From the NCBI RefSeq assembly GCF_024139115.2, contig NC_085141.1, positions 377,362,995 through 377,426,994 of the forward strand: a DNA stretch of 64,000 nucleotides. The letters run 5' to 3'. The position numbers and the translations under genes were made by a program. Positions 58,632 through 64,000 of this stretch are shown here, piece after piece. This DNA comes from Armigeres subalbatus. Its lineage: Eukaryota; Arthropoda; Insecta; Diptera; Culicidae. Positions within the stretch are counted from its first letter, which is position 1. Every line of letters starts with the position of its first letter. Below the pieces are notes generated by a model, which saw only the letters and a program-made list of their open reading frames with translations, did no database searches and was not told the origin of the DNA.

Positions 58632-59222
58632 ATGGTCAGCGTAGTGCAACTCGTTTTACTGTCAATGATGGTAATTTTATCCATCTCAGCTGCTGCTGCT
58701 GATACGTCGCTGGCCACCGGGCAAACACCCTACTCGCAGGAACAACTGTTGGATGCCGTTCGCCAGCTTATCCGGAGCGGTAACCTGGATTTGGATCAAG
58801 TGATGGAAACTAAGACTCCAACGTACTCGAAACCCGCCGTCAACTCAGTGATAGACATGAGGAATATGCTGAAGAAGTTTGAAGCACGTAAGAAGGCTGA
58901 AGCCGCCAGAGCAAGATCGAAGCCGATTAAGCCAGTAGTGGAGCAGGAAGCGCCTCCCCATCCGTTAGGGCACCTCGATGAGATCATGCGATCGGAAGCG
59001 GCCAAAGTCAAACAGAAGGAACCGAAGAAGTCGAAGAGCGCGAAGCTGATGGAAATGGTGCACGCGATGACGATGGCACTCAAACGGTTGGCCGATGTGG
59101 TCGATAAGGCCATCGAAAAGGGTGCGGTGGATAAGGCACTGGTAGCGGAAATGGATGATGTGCTTCCGGAGGCGTTGATAGCCGCCGAACAGATAGCGCT
59201 GGAAGTTGGAGTGAAATTGTAG
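58632..59222 (+). CDS. Secreted protein of unknown function, paralog 2
   Basis: 196 residues if unspliced. Residues 1-23 are a signal peptide (MVSVVQLVLLSMMVILSISA). Block 1 (36-52) is QEQLLDAVRQLIRSGNL, aligned with KEHLLEAISHIVKAGSL of paralog 1. A Lys/Ala/Pro-rich middle includes a charged predicted helix (about 75-100). Block 3 (138-180) is KLMEMVHAMTMALKRLADVV and onward to DVLPE, the region aligned with paralog 1 blocks. Mature protein has no cysteine and no known domain. It lacks the intron that interrupts paralog 1 at the matching Lys-Gly. A donor-like GTGAAA at 59211, just before the stop, could splice to the exon at 59753, giving 224 residues. GC content is well above the flanks. 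Secretion is well supported; function is unknown. Confidence 0.8.
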   Translation: MVSVVQLVLLSMMVILSISAAAADTSLATGQTPYSQEQLLDAVRQLIRSGNLDLDQVMETKTPTYSKPAVNSVIDMRNMLKKFEARKKAEAARARSKPIKPVVEQEAPPHPLGHLDEIMRSEAAKVKQKEPKKSKSAKLMEMVHAMTMALKRLADVVDKAIEKGAVDKALVAEMDDVLPEALIAAEQIALEVGVKL

Positions 59223-59752
59223 GGCGACTGATTACGGGGACAGGATGGTGGTTCGGATGTGAATGGTGTGAGTTATGAATTGCGTTCACTGATAGAGCTC
59301 GCACATTAGGGTGTAGATTCGGGAACCACAAGTATGATCACTACCTGCAATATTTTCACTGGTATACACTTTATTAATCATTCGCACATTATGCATCCAT
59401 ATTTTTATAAGCATCGTAATATGGAGATTATTTCAACACACTTAAATATGTCACCGAAATTCATCCTTAGGTGTAAGGAAGAGACCAGCAAAGAATAAAT
59501 CTGAGGTATAATTTTTGTCAGAAAACCATTCACTCACAATTAGAAATTTAGTACACGGGTTTCTAATATCAATTATAAAACATTCAATGCGATAACTGCC
59601 AACAACCATTGAATTTAGTTTTAATGCTTGCACAATCCAATATTAAGCAAACGAATTACTTCACTAAATGTTGTACACTACCTGAAAAGGTATGGCAATC
59701 AAGTGATAAACATTTTATCCCGACCAATCAATAACTATCTGACGCTTTTCAG

Positions 59753-59848
59753 AGGAAAGTCGCCCAGGTCGAAGTTGAGGAGACCACGACTGTGATTGTA
59801 GTCCAGCAGCCCTCAAGGGAATTCCGCGAACAGCAGTTATCCGAATAA
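59753..59848 (+). CDS. Possible alternative last exon of paralog 2
   Basis: After the acceptor-like ACGCTTTTCAG ending at 59752, 31 GC-rich codons read RKVAQVEVEETTTVIVVQQP and then SREFREQQLSE to a stop at 59846. Frame and phase fit a donor after Gly193 of paralog 2 (59210), with a 542-base intron. AATAAA overlaps the stop codon (59844-59849). Codon use is unlike the surrounding AT-rich DNA. The donor GTGAAA is weak, so this could be a skipped or relic exon. Confidence 0.4.
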   Translation, partial: RKVAQVEVEETTTVIVVQQPSREFREQQLSE

Positions 59849-59849
59849 A

Positions 59850-62800
59850 GTAGCTGACCAAAAAAATTTCATAAAAAATATCATTAAACTCGTTGAATTC
59901 GAAAGAAATTTCCCAGATAATTCAACATGTTGCTACTAAAGCTAAAATTGATTAGATATTCTACCTATGAGATAAGTTAATTGTTGAAAAAGATAAGAAA
60001 TGTGCTACAGCAAACCTGTGACTAGAGATTGATTTCCATTCTATGTTTAATTCACTTTTTATGTCCTTGCAAGATTTATAATTGCAACCCACCCTACAAT
60101 CTATCTATCAAAGAAGCACTTTCAACTCCCTCAAGGTCTCCCTGATAGTGCCAGCCAGCCTTCGCATCCATCCCACATGCTTGGCGGAATAAAGTTACTT
60201 TCAACCGCACCACGAGTAACGGATGAAGATATGAAAGTGCTGCTGCCGGCTGGCTGGTGACGATGCCGGTGGTGGTCATCCAATTTCCTAAATGAAGTCA
60301 CGCAAGCTCTGTTTTTGTTGCCTTTGCTATGGCGCTGCTGCCTGCCTGCCGATTCCTCTAATGGTATGCTGGTGGTTCCCTGTCCTTATCCCTGCCACGG
60401 CGCTTGACCGACCAGTCAAGATGACCGGACCGTCAGAACCGAGAACAAGGATGAGAGATCATTTCCTCTCCACATGCTCACCGGGTATAAATGGGAAATG
60501 AGCAAAAAAAAGTGTAATCAAATGGAAAGCATTCCTACAGAAGTAAAAGCATACGGGATGTCGGACTGCGCATGCCCGTAAAGTTGCCTACGAAAGTTTT
60601 TAAATGAACTTTCAGTTGTTATCAGATTTTTTCAAGTATGACGGAAGAGCTTTAATGTGCTTATTGTAAATCACTTACATTCAGGTGGTTTCCATTGAGG
60701 TCAACAGAAAATTTATTTGGTTATTGTTTTCAATACTAGTTTCATTATACTGCTCTTATTAACATAAAATTGAGATCACATGATATGAGATTTATGATTC
60801 TAAAACATTTTATGTGTCCTCTGGGTATCACATCCTCGTTTTCCCCTTTTTGAGTGCGACTGATTCTGCGCATTTCCACTTGCACTGAGTGACTTTGGTG
60901 GTAACTCATTCTCCCTACTTTATTTATGTTATTAATCGGAGCTTCCGATACATTGTCCCATCTCCACTTTGAACTGGACTGTCCAGCTGGTCCAAGTCGC
61001 TTGGACCTGATGCTTCTCGTCTATGTGGAATTCGATTCTTTTCTCGATTTTCTTTCCCCGCACTCAACCGCAACGTTGTCGTAGTTTGTTTAATAGCACA
61101 GCTCTCATGCGTTCGAAACCGCTCCGGACTGTGGCAACCAACGCAGCAGCAGCAACGTCTTCAAGATCGTGCCCCGCATCAGTAGCTCTCCGTCCAATTA
61201 CCATACAAATAATTTCATAAAGCACTTGAGTTATTGGGCAATGATTGCGCGTTGTTGGGTGTTTATTCATTGCATCGCGCCCGAGACACCCGACCCAAGC
61301 AACTGACGGTAATTGCAGCCATATGTGTGTCTGGTGGTGGTGAACCGTTTGCCCGTACTTTGGCCTCTGACTTCGGGTATGGAGAAGAACATTGTTTTGG
61401 GAAAATGAATGCGACGCGGTGTCGAGATGTTCCCGGTTACGTTTTCGACTGTTTCGCTGTCATTTTCTGCGTCAAGTTGTGGAAACTTGTTCTCGTATGA
61501 AAGCATCATTTGAAAATTTAGTATTTGGATGATTTTGAAACCTTTTTGAGAAGACACGTTCATGAAATAATTTTAATGCAGCATTTTGATAGGACAAATG
61601 GCTTGATCGACTAAAACTAAATTTGATTCAACTAATTTGCCAAAAGTTGAGCTTGTTCAAATTTTTCTACTGTTTTTAAGTACAATAAAGACATGTGAAT
61701 TTCTTAATTGACTCGTTCAATCTACTCTTAACATAGAAGAGTTAATTGTAGAATTTTGAAAATTTAAACGGTGTAAAATCCTAGAAGCTTTTAAAGGAAC
61801 AAAGGATCGTAGTGTGCCGCGCGCGATGGATGTCAATTTTTTCCGTTTTGGCTGATTATTTAGAAAACAAAAGCCAATTTGTTTAGTGATGTTTTACAAT
61901 AGTTCGAATTATAACGTGCGTTTGTGATTGTGGTGGTACGTTGTTTTAGTGAAAAATAAAACCATTTCCGAGGAATATCTATCCACTTTGGCTGATGAGT
62001 GTCATATGATCAGGCATTGCAATTTATCCCATCATTCGATCTTCTGAGCAAAGATACTGATGATATGCCGGGATATCGATCTTAGTTATCTATCTGCTCA
62101 GTAAACAAAGTGCAACTTTCGCCATGGAGAAACATTTTTTCACTTCTTTTGTTGTAGCAACGCCCTCGCAACGTGAACAAACCCCGAATCGCGCTGGCTA
62201 TCAGGATCATCATCAAATGCTCAAATGATAATATCTTTCCAGAGTGCTCTTTGATTAGGGATAATATCTTTGCACAGGTAAAGATAATATCCTGTGCTCA
62301 GATGATATTGCATTGCCTGCATATGATTGTCATAATGCTCCGCATGTAAAATCAGAATTCGCAGCCGCAACCTGCCACCGAATTTGGTGAGATTGTTTTA
62401 TGATGGATTTGCTACTATTTCATTTGAACGAGTTTTTATTTCTAAACCAAATACGCGCTGGATTCGAGAATCTGGAAGTTTGTTTATGGATCCAATTGAT
62501 AATGGTAGCATAAACAGGCGGGGCTTATTGTAAGCAAAAGTGACCTCGGACTGTGAAATACCAGGCAGTCTGAAATGGGTCAATAGAGCTAGCACCTTCT
62601 AACTCCCGGATTAAATCTGACTGTTAAATTATCTTATGCAGACAGCTTTCTTCCATAAAATCACTGCCAGACTAGGATTTTGTATGAGACACACACAAAA
62701 TCCTAGAAGCTTTCGAAGCTGACTTTCAACAGAAGTAACAACGAACCCCTAAAAGAAGCGTTCTTATAATATTTTGCCCTGAATCCTGTCAGAATTCTGG

Positions 62801-62960
62801 AATTCTGAAAGAATTCTGGCATTACTAAATCCGGATGTCCTATAGAGAGAAAAAGTTGAGTGACTGACGGGAGGAGGTAGAATATGAAAAATGTTCGAGG
62901 TGATGAATGTGGACAACGAAAGAAGCTAGTTGCTAAGAAAAAAGGTTTCAAGGAATTTAT
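59850..62960. other. Intergenic, no gene recognised
   Basis: 60100-60500 and 61000-61500 are richer in GC and could be regulatory, but the frames there (for example 60292-60501) have no supporting features. 62210-62330 repeats GATAATATCTTT motifs. Confidence 0.35.
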
Positions 62961-63370
62961 ATTGAGTAAGACACGGGCCGAGTTCCTTTCCCATGTGACC
63001 ATCTGGGAAGCAGCCAACCTAAGCTTTTTGAGATCGGATTGTGTCGGAATTGATCCCTCGAAGCCCCGGTCGTTCATCGCAGGATTAGTCCTCCGGAAGC
63101 CTCAAGTGTCGTAGCAAACCTAGGACGTGAGCGCCGAAGCGGATAGCCGTAAGAATGCGGATTGCAAGCTATGGCCGTTTTGCGCCGAAACACTTTCCCA
63201 AAAGTCCCGGCCGGATTAGCTCCCACTCCTGTGACGCAGCTGGTCTAGACCTTTAAGTGTCGCTAAGACCGGAGCGGGGGTTGCTGCTGAGTGCTGGTCC
63301 AGCTATTTTTGCGCCAAATTAGTTCCCGTGAGGCTGCGGCCGTATTTTTCCGTAATAAACCAAGGTATGG
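62960..63370 (+). mobile_element. GC-rich probable retrotransposon leader
   Basis: An abrupt GC-rich segment with CGCTAAGACCGGAGCGGGGG and TGCTGAGTGCTGGTCCAGC. It resembles 5' leaders of mosquito non-LTR elements from memory. No open frame is diagnostic. Confidence 0.25.
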
Positions 63371-63504
63371 CAAGCTACACTCTCTTTTCCTGTCGCATGT
63401 GGGGAAAAATGGGCATCAGCGAAACCGATCGGCCTAAAACGCTACACCCAACCAGCAGTTTGTTTGATTAATTAACAATTCTGCATAAGATTCTATCAAA
63501 ATCT

Positions 63505-63638
63505 GTACAAGAACTGGGAATATGCGAAATTGTTAGATTCTTATACAAAAAATGTAAGAAAAGCTTACACAATTGTTAGATTCTTATACAATATTTGTAT
63601 AAGAATTTAGCAATTTCGCATATGCCCAGTTCTTATAC
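63505..63638. repeat. 134-bp palindromic MITE
   Basis: GTACAAGAACTGGGAATATG, CGAAATTGTTAGATTCTTAT at the left are mirrored by ATAAGAATTTAGCAATTTCG, CATATGCCCAGTTCTTATAC at the right with about five mismatches in 45. The core has a further TTCTTATACAA pair. Confidence 0.7.
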
Positions 63639-63963
63639 AGTGACCTGCATAATAATAAAAATGCAAAATAATAAAAGCCCACTTGCCGTTTTTCATACAA
63701 AATGGTCAACTTTGGTTTGGAGATCTAGATCTCGATTCCGTGTGAACCAATTTTGCTGAAAATTTGACCAGAGCTCAGAAATAACTTGAATTTTACCATA
63801 TCTAAGTTTCCACCATATTGATTCATAGGGTAGACAATTATTGCGGTAATACCAAAACGATTTTTTTGGCAAAAAAATAGATTTTTAAATATTTTTATAA
63901 CTATAACTCTTAGTGTACAGGTATATTCAGCAAACTTTTTGTATTGCCAAAATACGCGTTTTT

Positions 63964-64000
63964 GAGCATGAGCATGAGCATGAGCATGATTGACCGCCCA
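63964..64000 (-). mobile_element. (ATGCTC)n tail of a retroelement running off the window
   Basis: Four GAGCAT units followed by GATTGACCGCC match the tail and adjacent 3' sequence of the insert at 41067. The rest of the element lies beyond the window edge. Confidence 0.5.

Noticed and set aside
60292..60501. 69-residue open frame with hydrophobic, cysteine-rich start
   Set aside because: No promoter, polyadenylation signal or homologous feature; likely chance in a GC-richer stretch.
63820..63850. Another end of the GGGTAAAACG MITE (TAGGGTAGACAATTATTGCGG)
   Set aside because: Only a few bases agree beyond TAGGGTA and no matching second end was found.

Overview
The window looks like nuclear DNA of an Aedes-type mosquito. 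It contains a complete tRNA-derived SINE that I recognise as Feilai, plus fragments of it. Genes are few, small and far apart, and are flanked by TATA/Inr promoters, short introns and AATAAA signals. Most of the rest is layered mobile-element debris (BEL/Pao, several non-LTR retrotransposon lineages, TA-inserting MITEs, a hAT-like MITE, Helitrons). All identifications are by eye; no database was searched.

Layout. 1-9.5 kb: retrotransposon 3' end with a (TAAA)n tail, degenerate tandem repeats, a SINE, a 536-bp TA-inserted MITE, and minus-strand reverse transcriptase and RNase H remnants. 9.5-12.7 kb: no firm gene, but a promoter-like block with a splice donor. 12.7-19.3 kb: a 6.6-kb satellite of a 23-bp self-complementary unit, which makes both strands open in all frames; the many long open frames there are not genes. 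19.8-20.2 kb: a minus-strand gene for a secreted Kazal-domain protein lacking one disulfide pair. 21-31 kb: SINEs, nested MITEs, a hAT-like MITE, an intact SINE with target-site duplication, and a BEL/Pao remnant. 32-37 kb: a degenerate AT-rich minisatellite invaded by a TIR-flanked tandem array. 37.9-38.7 kb and 58.6-59.2 kb (possibly to 59.85 kb): two plus-strand paralogous genes for small secreted proteins of unknown function, with similar promoter layouts. 40.8-43.4 kb: a long-TIR element split by a retrotransposed insert with a 19-bp duplication. 50.1-53.9 kb: a foldback-like element with arms built of minisatellites, abutting tandem Helitron copies. 54.5-64 kb apart from the second paralog: mostly unrecognised sequence and small repeats.

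Only three protein genes are well supported: the Kazal gene and the paralogous pair. All three encode small secreted proteins. Nothing here shows that they act together. The two paralogs, 20 kb apart and in the same orientation, are best read as an old local duplication later filled with transposons.
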